A stretch of DNA of 64,000 nucleotides, from NCBI RefSeq assembly GCF_029873255.1, contig NZ_CP123622.1, forward strand, positions 186,001 through 250,000. The letters run 5' to 3'. Source of the DNA: Pigmentibacter sp. JX0631 (GTDB lineage: Bacteria > Bdellovibrionota_B > Oligoflexia > Silvanigrellales > Silvanigrellaceae). This document shows, one piece after another, positions 53,895 through 63,614 of the stretch. The notes under the pieces are model-generated. The model made no database searches. It was not told the DNA's origin and worked only from the letters and a program-made list of their open reading frames with translations. How positions within the stretch are numbered: the stretch's first letter is position 1; each line of letters starts with the position of its first letter. A program made the position numbers and the translations under genes.

Positions 53895-54746
53895 TCAAAA
53901 GTACTGCCAAATTGTACCAAATAATCCCAAAATAAGCAGGATCATGCCAAAAATTGCCAGTTTAGCACCTTTTCTCCCACGCCATCCCCAACGACTGCGT
54001 CCAAAGATGGTCATGACATACCATCCCCAAACTAAAAAAGCCCATAAAATTTTGATTAAACCAACTTGAACAGATTCTTTACCGATGAAAATCAAGGCCA
54101 GACCTGAGAATAAACTTACAGTTATGAAAGTAAGACCAATCAGAGAAGACCGTTCCATCAATTTTTCTAAACCAGAAAGACTTGCGGCAGAAGGATTTTT
54201 ATCTATTTTTCGTTGTTTAAGTTTTCGATATTCCCTTAAATATAATAAAGAAGCACAAAATGCAGCCACAAAAATAGCTTCTCCTAGCGATGCTGTTCCT
54301 ATATGAAAATATACCAACCAATCAGTAGATTCCGCTCTATACAAGGGTTTTGGATCTAAAAATGGGGTTAGTGTTGTCATAAGAAAAATTAATGCACCAA
54401 CTAAAAAAGAAAATGCTGGGAGTCCTTCTTTTCCTCTATCAACTATAATTACAGCAATAGAAAGGACTAAACAAATTGAAGTATAAACTTGAGTGGTGAT
54501 TGTATTTATTGGTAATATAAATTCTAAGGTTGAATATATTACTGTAAATACGCTGCCTAAAATAAAAAAAATACGCGCCACATAATGAAATTTTTCATAA
54601 TGTTTTTTCTGACGCGCTTTTAAACTGAGTGTATAACCAAAGCCTAATAATGCTAAACCAAATAACACACTCATTGAGATGCGAGAAATAGCCTCTAATA
54701 GAAATATGTTATTCATTAAGTTGTCTTGAAATATCAGACGTTGCAT
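53895..54746 (-). CDS. HemX/CcsA-like cytochrome c assembly family membrane protein
   Basis: 283 residues with about eight membrane segments. YFHIGTASLGEAIFVAAF contains the His and Gly pattern of the CcmC/CcsA/HemX family; the WGWYVMTIFGRSRWGWRGRKG stretch near the end resembles its Trp-rich loop. HemX proteins next to hemA affect HemA levels or haem handling in other bacteria. ATG 54746 is used; an internal ATG at 54716 (MNNIFLLEAIS) is a possible alternative, since neither has an ideal ribosome site. First gene of the operon. Confidence 0.78.
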   Translation of the reverse strand: MQRLIFQDNLMNNIFLLEAISRISMSVLFGLALLGFGYTLSLKARQKKHYEKFHYVARIFFILGSVFTVIYSTLEFILPINTITTQVYTSICLVLSIAVIIVDRGKEGLPAFSFLVGALIFLMTTLTPFLDPKPLYRAESTDWLVYFHIGTASLGEAIFVAAFCASLLYLREYRKLKQRKIDKNPSAASLSGLEKLMERSSLIGLTFITVSLFSGLALIFIGKESVQVGLIKILWAFLVWGWYVMTIFGRSRWGWRGRKGAKLAIFGMILLILGLFGTIWQYF

Positions 54747-54848
54747 ATTATTAATGATATCCTTTTAAGTAGTTTGGACTTTTCCAATTTGCTGAACAAA
54801 TTCAAAAAGCTTAAAGGTATTCAGATCTAGAAATACATATAACAGTGG

Positions 54849-55250
54849 ATGGACTTTTCCAATATGGATATTGATTTTATTGACGATGACTCTTTTCAAA
54901 CCAAAAAGCAAGAGGCAGATTTAAAGCAGCAAAAAAAATTAGCAAAACAAGAAAGACTTGCAAGGAAAAAAGATCTGCTTTTAAATATCCAAAATCTTCT
55001 AAAAAATACAACAACTAATGAAACATATGACTTTGATAACTGTTTACTTAATGCTGAAAAATATTCTCGCGGAAGTAAAAAATGGGCTTTATCTATTTTA
55101 CATTTACAAGAGCCTGTTAATTTAAAAGAAATCAAAGATAAATATTTATTATTAGCTCAAATTTTGCATCCCGATAAAAATAACCATATTAATCCTGAAG
55201 CAATGAAATATTTAAATGATGCTTGGCAAATATTAAAAAAAAATATATAA
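54849..55250 (+). CDS. Small J-domain protein
   Basis: 133 residues. The C-terminal 60 residues are a J-domain: VNLKEIKDKYLLLAQILHPDKNNH has the HPD motif that stimulates DnaK ATPase, then MKYLNDAWQILKK. The N-terminal half is a charged Lys/Glu-rich helix (KKQEADLKQQKKLAKQERL), perhaps a coiled coil. It lacks the Gly/Phe and zinc parts of DnaJ, so it is a specialised co-chaperone; its client is unknown. Confidence 0.82.
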   Translation: MDFSNMDIDFIDDDSFQTKKQEADLKQQKKLAKQERLARKKDLLLNIQNLLKNTTTNETYDFDNCLLNAEKYSRGSKKWALSILHLQEPVNLKEIKDKYLLLAQILHPDKNNHINPEAMKYLNDAWQILKKNI

Positions 55251-55285
55251 AAAAATTCTTAGTCTCATTAAAAAGGATTTAAAAA

Positions 55286-56764
55286 ATGACAAATAATCCT
55301 CACATCCATTCCCAAAATTGTGGCTGTAAAAATGAAAAAGGTGAACCACTTTTCATAACGGCACCTAGTGCTTCAACTATAAAAGCAATTGAATATAGTG
55401 AAAAAAATATAGCTAAAGAATATGAAGAATTAAAAAAACTCGTAAAAATACCAAGTGTAAGTTTGCAAGGATTTGATCCTCATGATGTTAAGCTAAGCGC
55501 TGAAGCAACAGCAGAATGCCTTCAAACAGCTGGTCTAGAAAATGTTGAAATTTTACAATTAAGCAATGATGTTCACCCTTATGTTTACGCCGAATGGTTA
55601 CATAAGCCTGATACACCAACTTTATTGCTTTATGCTCACCACGATGTTCAACCTCCGGGGCGTGAAGAAAAATGGAATTCGAATCCTTTTATTCCTACAG
55701 AAAGAAATGGACGACTTTTTGGAAGAGGTACTGCTGACGATAAGGCTGGTATTATTGCACACACAGCTGCTATTTCCGCTTATTTAAAAACGATGGGCGA
55801 ACTCCCTGTAAATGTAAAAGTTATTATTGAGGGAGAAGAAGAAATAGGGAGTAACAATCTAGGACAATTTGTTCGTTTGCACAAAGAAAAATTAAAAGCG
55901 GATAGCATTATCGTTACAGATTGTGCGAATGTTGATTCTGGAATTCCAAGTATTACTACAGCTTTAAGAGGTCTTGTAGCAGTAGATATTGAAGTTTCAG
56001 CTTTAGATCATCCTGTCCACTCAGGATTATGGGGTGGAATTCTACCTGATCCTGTTTTTGCTTTGACACAAATTCTTTCTTCACTAATGGATGAAAAAGG
56101 TAACATCAAAGTTAAAGGTATTTTAGATGAACTAAAACTTTTAACTGAATTTGAAAAAGAAAATTTTGCAAAATTAAAAATGGAAAATATCGCACGCGGT
56201 GCTACAGGCTTATTGAATGGACTTCCCTTTACTGCAAAAGAATCTGACTTTGCAGAAAAATTATGGAGATACCCATCTTTAAGTATTAATGCAATTCAAA
56301 GTGGCTCTAAAAAATTAGTAAGTAATATTATTCAAGACTCCGCATGGGCTCGTGTTTCTATTAGAATTGTGCCAAATATGAATCCTGAAGATATTCTCCT
56401 AAAATTAACTAAACATATTGAAAATGTATGTCCTCCTGGGTTTCGGTTAAAAGTAACTCCAGAATCTGCGAGTAATTGGTGGGCAATTGCTAATCCAAAT
56501 GAAGATGTTTATCAAATTGCAGCGCGTTCATTAGAAAAAGCATACAAACATACAACACAATTCATAGGTTGTGGTGCGAGCATTCCTTTTGTTCAGCCCT
56601 TAACAGAAGCATTTGGCGGTATTCCTGCAATATTGGTTGGAGTTGAAGATCCTTACACGAATGCACACTCAGAAAATGAGAGTTTGTTACTTAGTGATTT
56701 CCAAAAATCAATACAAGGTCAAATTTATATGTTAGCGGATTTAGCGAAATACAAGAGGGCATAA
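55286..56764 (+). CDS. M20 family dipeptidase / metallopeptidase
   Basis: 492 residues. The di-zinc ligands are visible: LLYAHHDVQPPG, GRGTADDKAG (bridging Asp), EGEEEIGS (catalytic Glu and ligand Glu), VTDCANVD and the C-terminal NAHSENES (His). The middle dimerisation domain is present (RGLVAVDIEVSALDHPVHSG). Typical of CNDP-like or PepV-related dipeptidases of the M20/M25/M40 group. An N-terminal stretch with HIHSQNCGCKNEKG holds a Cys/His patch not part of the core. AAAAGGAT precedes the start; 35 bases behind the J-domain gene. Confidence 0.9.
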   Translation: MTNNPHIHSQNCGCKNEKGEPLFITAPSASTIKAIEYSEKNIAKEYEELKKLVKIPSVSLQGFDPHDVKLSAEATAECLQTAGLENVEILQLSNDVHPYVYAEWLHKPDTPTLLLYAHHDVQPPGREEKWNSNPFIPTERNGRLFGRGTADDKAGIIAHTAAISAYLKTMGELPVNVKVIIEGEEEIGSNNLGQFVRLHKEKLKADSIIVTDCANVDSGIPSITTALRGLVAVDIEVSALDHPVHSGLWGGILPDPVFALTQILSSLMDEKGNIKVKGILDELKLLTEFEKENFAKLKMENIARGATGLLNGLPFTAKESDFAEKLWRYPSLSINAIQSGSKKLVSNIIQDSAWARVSIRIVPNMNPEDILLKLTKHIENVCPPGFRLKVTPESASNWWAIANPNEDVYQIAARSLEKAYKHTTQFIGCGASIPFVQPLTEAFGGIPAILVGVEDPYTNAHSENESLLLSDFQKSIQGQIYMLADLAKYKRA

Positions 56765-56976
56765 AAAAATATTCAAAAACACACATAAAATCTTACAAAA
56801 TTTAGTTACTAGCAATCCTCTTCTTTAAAAAATTTAATTAATTTGTGAAAATCAAGAAAAAAAGGATTTTAAGTTATCATAAATAATTACTTTTTATTTA
56901 TTAATTTAAATTGCTTAAGTTTTATATATAAACTTCCGAACATAAAATGTATTGATTTTTCTTCCTCGGAGGAACC

Positions 56977-59079
56977 ATGTTTTATGTCCCTAAAAAACTG
57001 CTTGGTAAAGTAAATTTATCAGCATGCATTGGAGTAGTTACTTTATATGGCTGCTCTTTGAAAAGTGGACAATCAAACATTGATAGCAATTCTTCAAATT
57101 TTTCAGTTGCCACTATTGATATGAATCCAAAACAAGACATGCAGAATTATTTATTAATTGGCGCTAAGGGAAGAGCAGGTAAAGGGGCTGTTTTTAGATG
57201 CCAATTAGATGGAACAAAATGTTTAGAATATATTGGCGGTAATTTAGATTTACAACAATACTTAGAAAAACCAAATGAAGTAATTAGTTTATTAAAAGGG
57301 GAACACTTTGCTTCCGGTATAGCTGCAAATCAAAGCTTTATCTATATTGGTGCAATGTTTAAACCTGGTTATGATCAAAATTCTAAACACGATCCTAAAT
57401 CAACAAATGGAGCAATATATAAATGCGATTTACTTGGAAAAATTTGTGAATTAATTAATTTAAGCTCAATTAATCTAGTATCAAATGACCGTTTCGGGGC
57501 CAGTATTTTTGCCACAAAAGACAGTATTTATATTGGTTCTTCGGGGAGAGATAGTTACATTAACTCTATCAGACAAAATGATGATGTTGGTGCAATCTTT
57601 AAATTCAATATAGCATTAACAAATGGAAAAGAATTAATTGGTGGAAAAATTGAAGATAATGGTATCAAATTTTTACCAAAAGATAATTTTGGTTCAAGTA
57701 TTTTCCTAACACAAAAATTTATTTACGCCGGATCAAGTAATAGAAATAAGGAAACAGGAACAGCTTTTATTTGCGAAATATCAGGAAATAATTGTAAAGA
57801 ATTTAATACAAACAATTTAAATTTGAACTCTAAAGATCAATTTGGTTCTAGTATTTATGGCACAAATCAATATATTTTCATCGGTGCTCCTGGAAGGAAA
57901 AGCAGTTTATTATCAGGCATCAATTCTGAAGATATTGGAGCTGTTTTCCGTTGTAATACTAAAGGAGAAGATTGCCAGGAGTTATTTGGTGCAAAAAACC
58001 AAAAAAAACAAGACATTAATCTTGAAAACGGTGATAGATTTGGCTCTAGCATTATGATCTTTGATAATTATATTTACATTGGTGCTGAAGGGAGAAAAGA
58101 TCAAGAAAATAATAAAACAGGATCTGTCTTTAAATGTGATTTAGAAGGCAATAAATGCTCAGAACTTGTTGGTGGAAAATCTAAAGACAATCTTGGGGCA
58201 AAATTTGGTCTAAAAGATGGTGATTTATTTGGTTCAAGTATTACTATTGCGACTTTACCAATAACCGAGAATAATAACATAATAAATGAAAACTGTTCAG
58301 AACAAAAAATTCAGGCAGGAAATGTTTCAAATAATTTTAAATATACTATGTGCAATATTCTTTCAGACTTAAATAAAACAAAAATTAAATTTATAAATGC
58401 CTTTAGTTCAATGAATAATAGTACTTTAATACTCACAGAATCTCAAGGTAGTTTTAGACTTTTAGCAAATAAAACCGGATTATATATTGGCGTAGGTACT
58501 GTTTATGAATATTGGGGATCTCGCGATTGGGTTAGTAGTAATCCAAGTGATGCTTTTAATTCAGGTAAAAAACTTCTTGCCTTTGGAGAAATTAAAAATA
58601 GTATTAGTCAAATAGGAAATATTTGGAATGGAATTTGGGATATTAGATTTATTGATGACAATGGAAATATTTTGAAAGCATCCAGTTTAATTAATGGAAA
58701 TTATGCTGGACATAGTGCAAATTACACAATAGAAAAAACCCTTGAAAAAAACTACATTAACAATGTTTTTAGTGCATTTATACTTTCAAAATCTAATGGT
58801 GATGAACTATATTTTTTAAAGAAAGATGGTAATTATGATATTTTAGATCCTATCAAGTATTCAATTATTGACACAGGATCTCTTTCAGAATTATTTTCTG
58901 GAATACCAAAAAATGATATTCAATTTATAGATTATTCTATAAAATTGAAAGATAAAATTGTACTGTTTAAAAGATCTAATATCAATAATCAATATCAAGG
59001 CTTTTATATATTAGATATAAATGATGTTATCGGAAAAAATAAAGAAGCACAAATTGTATTTATACAAAGAGTTGAATAA
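56977..59079 (+). CDS. Lipoprotein with FG-GAP-like beta-propeller repeats
   Basis: 700 residues. Lipobox TLYGC gives a lipidated Cys at 26. Residues about 60-430 hold six or seven repeats with the pattern D-x-FG-(A/S)-S-I followed by IYIG-(A/S)-x-GR and then GAVFRC or similar, as in integrin-type FG-GAP propellers. Cysteines recur in most blades (CQLDGTKC, CDLEGNKC), suggesting disulfides in the periplasm or outside. The C-terminal 270 residues have no recognisable motif. Probably an adhesion or binding protein at the cell surface. TCGGAGGAA precedes the ATG. Confidence 0.8.
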   Translation: MFYVPKKLLGKVNLSACIGVVTLYGCSLKSGQSNIDSNSSNFSVATIDMNPKQDMQNYLLIGAKGRAGKGAVFRCQLDGTKCLEYIGGNLDLQQYLEKPNEVISLLKGEHFASGIAANQSFIYIGAMFKPGYDQNSKHDPKSTNGAIYKCDLLGKICELINLSSINLVSNDRFGASIFATKDSIYIGSSGRDSYINSIRQNDDVGAIFKFNIALTNGKELIGGKIEDNGIKFLPKDNFGSSIFLTQKFIYAGSSNRNKETGTAFICEISGNNCKEFNTNNLNLNSKDQFGSSIYGTNQYIFIGAPGRKSSLLSGINSEDIGAVFRCNTKGEDCQELFGAKNQKKQDINLENGDRFGSSIMIFDNYIYIGAEGRKDQENNKTGSVFKCDLEGNKCSELVGGKSKDNLGAKFGLKDGDLFGSSITIATLPITENNNIINENCSEQKIQAGNVSNNFKYTMCNILSDLNKTKIKFINAFSSMNNSTLILTESQGSFRLLANKTGLYIGVGTVYEYWGSRDWVSSNPSDAFNSGKKLLAFGEIKNSISQIGNIWNGIWDIRFIDDNGNILKASSLINGNYAGHSANYTIEKTLEKNYINNVFSAFILSKSNGDELYFLKKDGNYDILDPIKYSIIDTGSLSELFSGIPKNDIQFIDYSIKLKDKIVLFKRSNINNQYQGFYILDINDVIGKNKEAQIVFIQRVE

Positions 59080-59081
59080 AA

Positions 59082-59753
59082 TTATTTTTTATAAATATGC
59101 TTATATAATTCTGTAGTTCTTTCTTCTACTTTTTTTAGAACAAATTTTTCATATTGTTCATCATCCGTAAAATTCATTTCAGACTTATCGGGAATTTTTT
59201 CAAAATGAACAGATACTTTTGAAAAAGGAAGAGGGATTAAAAATCTATCCCAAGAATTAACTCTTAATTCTTTTTTTAAACCCCATATCCTACTGCCAGT
59301 TACATGCGCATGAATAAAAAAAATTGGGCCATCAACTACTCTCGCACAAGCAACAATTCCCCGTTTTGGGACAAAAGGGGGACCTTTAGGACCATCAAAA
59401 GCAATACCAACACTTTTTCCAAGTTTTGCCGCTTTTTGTAATTCAAGCAATGCTTTTTTTGCTCCCCGACTAGAAGACCCCCTTATCATTTCAAATCTTC
59501 TTTTAATCAGTAATTTAGCTACTAGTTCACCATCTTGACTCAAACTAGAAATTAAAACGACATTAGGTCTGTGCACCGAATCAACCCCAATAAAACAAGC
59601 TAATATCGCGTTATGTGGGCAACAAAAAACTATATTTTTTTTCTGACGCCAATATTCTTCAACCTCATTAAATCCTACCAAGCGAATTTTACAGGTTTTA
59701 ACCAGTAGCAAATAAAAGTAGTAGCCAATAATAAAAGCAATGTTTCTAAGCAT
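59082..59753 (-). CDS. Lysophospholipid acyltransferase family protein (DUF374-like)
   Basis: 223 residues with one N-terminal membrane anchor (IAFIIGYYFYLLLV). The DUF374/LpxL-like layout appears: CCPHNAIL in place of the HxxxxD motif (here the acidic residue is missing), ISSLSQDGELVAKLL, RGSSSRGAKKALL, IAFDGPKGPP and GIVACARVVDGPIFF. The family adds acyl chains to lipid A-like or phospholipid acceptors; the acceptor here is unknown. The changed first motif should be checked before assuming activity. Convergent with the FG-GAP gene, two bases apart. Confidence 0.82.
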   Translation of the reverse strand: MLRNIAFIIGYYFYLLLVKTCKIRLVGFNEVEEYWRQKKNIVFCCPHNAILACFIGVDSVHRPNVVLISSLSQDGELVAKLLIKRRFEMIRGSSSRGAKKALLELQKAAKLGKSVGIAFDGPKGPPFVPKRGIVACARVVDGPIFFIHAHVTGSRIWGLKKELRVNSWDRFLIPLPFSKVSVHFEKIPDKSEMNFTDDEQYEKFVLKKVEERTTELYKHIYKK

Positions 59754-59945
59754 TTAAACTCTCTATACAGTGAATTTATAATCTATAGGAAATTTTAAAC
59801 CAATATGATCAAAGCATTAAAATTTCAATAATTTCAACACACTAATCCTAATAACACAAAACTTAATAATTCATCAAATAAGTCGATAGGCAAGATAGGG
59901 AGAAGGTGACTTAAGACTTTCTCTGATACCGCGGAAGGAATTTAT

Positions 59946-61508
59946 TTGCTTAAAAAGATCATTTCTTTAAGTATATTATGTAATAGTATCAATATGGAGT
60001 TGTTAACTTACGCTAATAGCTTAGGTGATGATAATTTACAAAAACTTACAAGTTTAAATAATTCCGTTAATAAAAAGCAGCAGAAAAATGAAGCAGAAAT
60101 TGCTAAGAAATTATTTAAAGAAGCAAAAGCAATATTAATTAATGCTCTACCTGGCGAACAAATTAAAGCTGAAAAATTATTGATAGAATGCATCAGACTA
60201 AATCCAAATGACATAGATGCGTATATTGATTTATCAAAACTTATCCAAATTCAAGTTTCACAAGGATTAAGACATCCTTATGAATTACAAAAAAGTGTTG
60301 AATTAGTTACAGAAGCCTATGAATTAGCCCCTACTAGACCAAAAGTTTTGTTTGCCAAAGCAGATATTCTATATTATTCAGGCCAGGCAAAAGCCGCTGA
60401 ACAGCTTTATCTTGAAACTCTTAATCAATATCCAAACCATTTAGATTCTTACATTGAAAAAGCTAGATTATTTGCTGAAAAGAAACCTGCTGAAGCAATC
60501 GAAAACGCTAAACTTGCACTTCAAAATGGCGCCTCAACTGATGATATTTCTCAATCAGTTGCTTTAGCTTTTTCAAAGCTTTATCAGCCCGAAATTTCAG
60601 CAAATATGCTAAAAGAATTTTCTGAAATTTATCCCGATAGATGGCTTTGGCATAAAACCGCCTTGTCATTTCTCATGCTTAAAAATTTTGAAATGGCTAC
60701 ATTATCCTTTGAAAAAGCTATTGCTTTAGGAAATGATATTGAATCAAGATTACAATTAGCCGTTATGCAATACAGCTTGCAAAACAAGTATAAAATGTCT
60801 CTAGATAATTTAAACAAACTTTTAACTACATTAAGTAAACATAATTATATTAATAAAACTGCTTTTTCTTTAGTCTACGCTCACATTTCAATGGCTCACT
60901 TTAGAAATAAAAATTACACTGATGCATCTACCGCCGCTGTTTACTCGGCTGAAACTGCTTTTGAAAATAAACAGTTCTTTGTTTCTCTTGTTACGGAGTA
61001 CAAAAAACAAAACGCCCTCCACATTGTAGAGAATGCTCTGAAGTATTTAATTAAAGAACAACCAAATTTTTCTTTATCGTATACAGTTTTTGGTGAAATA
61101 TTTAGAAATCAAAAACGTTATGATGATTCAATCGACATGTTTAGTAAAGCTATTGCACTAGATCAATCAAAAGATGATATTTTTGCTGAAAGAGGAATTT
61201 CATACTACAAAAAAACAGACTACTTGAATGCTTTAAATGATTTTGAAACTGCTCTTAAAATAAAGCCAAATACTGCTATTTACATCTACAATAAAGCTTG
61301 TATGCTCGCCTTACTTGGGAAAAAAAGTGAAGCTTTGCAAAACTTGAAACTTGCGCTTATAGAAGATAAAAAATTAGTTGAACTTGCCCGATTTGATTCA
61401 GATTTTGCTTCGTTAAAATCTGATTCTGAATATTCATCACAGTTTGCTTCAATTATTTTAGATGACTCTGATGAAAAGTGGCTTGCAACTGAAAAAGATT
61501 CAAATTAA
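59946..61508 (+). CDS. TPR-repeat protein, exported
   Basis: 520 residues. TTG start behind GGAAGGA (59933-59939, six-base gap). A signal peptide MLKKIISLSILCNSIN..., then about ten TPR-like helical hairpins: LNPNDIDAYIDLSKL, YELAPTRPKVLFAKADILYYSGQ, YPNHLDSYIEKARLFAEK, and near the end DDIFAERGISYYKKTDYLNALNDFETALKIKPN. TPR domains bind partner proteins or peptides. The role is unknown. It precedes an acyl-CoA dehydrogenase gene by 60 bases; they may not share function. Confidence 0.82.
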   Translation: MLKKIISLSILCNSINMELLTYANSLGDDNLQKLTSLNNSVNKKQQKNEAEIAKKLFKEAKAILINALPGEQIKAEKLLIECIRLNPNDIDAYIDLSKLIQIQVSQGLRHPYELQKSVELVTEAYELAPTRPKVLFAKADILYYSGQAKAAEQLYLETLNQYPNHLDSYIEKARLFAEKKPAEAIENAKLALQNGASTDDISQSVALAFSKLYQPEISANMLKEFSEIYPDRWLWHKTALSFLMLKNFEMATLSFEKAIALGNDIESRLQLAVMQYSLQNKYKMSLDNLNKLLTTLSKHNYINKTAFSLVYAHISMAHFRNKNYTDASTAAVYSAETAFENKQFFVSLVTEYKKQNALHIVENALKYLIKEQPNFSLSYTVFGEIFRNQKRYDDSIDMFSKAIALDQSKDDIFAERGISYYKKTDYLNALNDFETALKIKPNTAIYIYNKACMLALLGKKSEALQNLKLALIEDKKLVELARFDSDFASLKSDSEYSSQFASIILDDSDEKWLATEKDSN

Positions 61509-61568
61509 TCTAGAGGTTTTCCTTTTTGAATTTTTAATGATTTAGCTTTTTCTTAGGAGATGTCACTA

Positions 61569-63392
61569 ATGGCCGCTACAAGTTCCTTTATGATTGACAG
61601 AAGAGAAATTGAATTTGTCCTGTTTGAATATCTTAAAATACAAAAATTATTTGATATCCCATATTATTCAGATCATTCAATAGATTCAGTTGGTGAAATG
61701 CTAACATCTGCTATCACTTTATGTAATCAAAACTTAGGACCCTTGAATAAGGTTGGGGATAGGATAGGCTGTACTCATAATAAAGAAACAAAAGAAGTAA
61801 CAACACCACCTGGAACTAAAGAAGCATATAAACAATTTGTTGAAAATGGCTTCCTCACCCTTGCTGATTCAGAAGAAGCGGGAGGTATTCAAGCCCCTGG
61901 TATTGTTGCATCAGTGTTTATGGAAATTTTTTCTAGTGCGAATCAAGCTTTTACAATGTATCCAGGTTTAACCCGATCAGCTTCGCATGTGATTTACCAC
62001 TTTGGTGAAGATTGGATGAGAAAAACCTGCATACCTAAAATTGCAGAAGGGTTTTGGACAGGAACAATGTGCTTAACAGAACCATCAGCCGGGAGTGCGG
62101 TCGGAGATTTACGATCAACCGCAAAAAGAAACAAAGATGGCACTTTTTCAATTAAAGGTGTGAAACAATGGATTTCTGGCGGTGAAAATGATTTCACTGA
62201 AAACATTCTTCATTTAGTTTTAGCAAGAATTGAAGGAGCTCCAAGTGGAATTGAAGGGGTTAGCCTATTTTTAGTTCCAAAATTTCGTTTTGATAAAGAT
62301 ACAGGTAAAGTAACTGGAAAAAATGATGTTTATTGCATTTCTTTAGAAGAAAAAATGGGAATTCATGGAAATTCCACATGTCTCATGGGATTTGGAGATA
62401 AAGAGCAATGCCAAGGTTTTCTCATTGGAAAAGAAAATCAAGGAATTAATTACATGTTTCTCATGATGAATGAAGCAAGAATTGGCGTTGGTTTACAAGG
62501 ATTAGGACAAGCATCTGTTGCATTTTTAAATGCAGAAAACTATGCCAAAGAAAGAATCCAAGGAGTTGATATTGCCGTAAAAAAAGGGAATGAAAACCCA
62601 CCACGAATTGCAATAGTAAATCATCCTGATGTAAAAAGAATGCTTTTAAGACAAAGAAGTTTAGTTGAAGGTATGCGTGCACTTTGTTACACAGCCGCTC
62701 TCATGCATGATGAATCACAACACGCTTTAAATGAAAAAGATAAGAAAATAGCTCATGGTTTTTTAGAATTACTCACTCCTATTATGAAGTCTTGGTGTAC
62801 TGATATGGGATTCCAATCGATTATCCAATCTATTCAAACTTATGGTGGTTATGGGTTTACAAAAGATTATCCAGTTGAGCAATTGCTTAGAGATTCTAAA
62901 ATAACTTCCATATATGAAGGCACAAATGGTATACAGGCACTAGATCTTGTTGGTAGGAAAATGCGAATGGAAGATGGGGCAATTTTTATGAAATGGCTCC
63001 AGAGACATGTAACTTTTATAGAAACTAACAAAGAAAATTCAGAAATAGCTAAAGAAACACAAATACTTGGAGATTACGTTAATAAAATTGGAAAAGCTGC
63101 TATGCACATGAGTGAATTAGCTAAAAAAGGCAATAAACATGCTGCTGTCTTAAATGCTTATCCTTTTATGATGGCATTTGGTCACACAATAATCAGTGGG
63201 CTTTTATTAGAACAAGCTGTAATTTCTCAAAATTCATTAAAAAACAATAAGCTTTCTGCAAATGATAAAAAATTCTATAGTAACAAAATTAAAACTGCGA
63301 AATTCTTTGCTAATCATGTATTACCAGAAGCTAAAGCTTTTTTAGCAAATGTTTTTTCTGACGATATTTCTTGTTTGGAATTTGATTTCTAA
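61569..63392 (+). CDS. Acyl-CoA dehydrogenase (long form with C-terminal extension)
   Basis: About 607 residues. N-terminal helical domain, then the FAD/substrate block TMCLTEPSAGSAVGDLRS, IKGVKQWISGGEND, the long middle domain with AENYAKERIQG, and the helical C-terminus with YGGYGFTKDYPVEQLLRDSKITSIYEGTN (the Glu in YEGTN is the likely catalytic base). A further 150 C-terminal residues match the extended family seen in longer bacterial enzymes. ATG 61569 has AGGAG nine bases upstream; an ATG at 61560 has that site touching it and is less likely. Oxidises fatty acyl-CoA esters to enoyl-CoA. Confidence 0.92.
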   Translation: MAATSSFMIDRREIEFVLFEYLKIQKLFDIPYYSDHSIDSVGEMLTSAITLCNQNLGPLNKVGDRIGCTHNKETKEVTTPPGTKEAYKQFVENGFLTLADSEEAGGIQAPGIVASVFMEIFSSANQAFTMYPGLTRSASHVIYHFGEDWMRKTCIPKIAEGFWTGTMCLTEPSAGSAVGDLRSTAKRNKDGTFSIKGVKQWISGGENDFTENILHLVLARIEGAPSGIEGVSLFLVPKFRFDKDTGKVTGKNDVYCISLEEKMGIHGNSTCLMGFGDKEQCQGFLIGKENQGINYMFLMMNEARIGVGLQGLGQASVAFLNAENYAKERIQGVDIAVKKGNENPPRIAIVNHPDVKRMLLRQRSLVEGMRALCYTAALMHDESQHALNEKDKKIAHGFLELLTPIMKSWCTDMGFQSIIQSIQTYGGYGFTKDYPVEQLLRDSKITSIYEGTNGIQALDLVGRKMRMEDGAIFMKWLQRHVTFIETNKENSEIAKETQILGDYVNKIGKAAMHMSELAKKGNKHAAVLNAYPFMMAFGHTIISGLLLEQAVISQNSLKNNKLSANDKKFYSNKIKTAKFFANHVLPEAKAFLANVFSDDISCLEFDF

Positions 63393-63432
63393 TTTTACTA
63401 TCTTTAATTTTTTAGTTTCCATTAATAAATTG

Positions 63433-63464
63433 GGTTTTATTATTTTAAATAATAAAACCTTTTT
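63433..63464 (+). terminator. Terminator after the acyl-CoA dehydrogenase
   Basis: GGTTTTATTATTT (63433-63445) pairs with AAATAATAAAACC (63447-63459), with a one-base centre in the perfect palindrome, followed by TTTTT (63460-63464). Confidence 0.85.
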
Positions 63465-63614
63465 CAATTGCAACAAAAAATTCCTATAAAATTATTTTTC
63501 AATTTACAAATAGGAATTATTTTTCCTACTACTACCTTCAATTCCTAAAGATCAAGACGAAATAAAAATCCAAATATTTAAGTTTCCACTAACGCTAAAT
63601 AGAAGGAGAAAATT

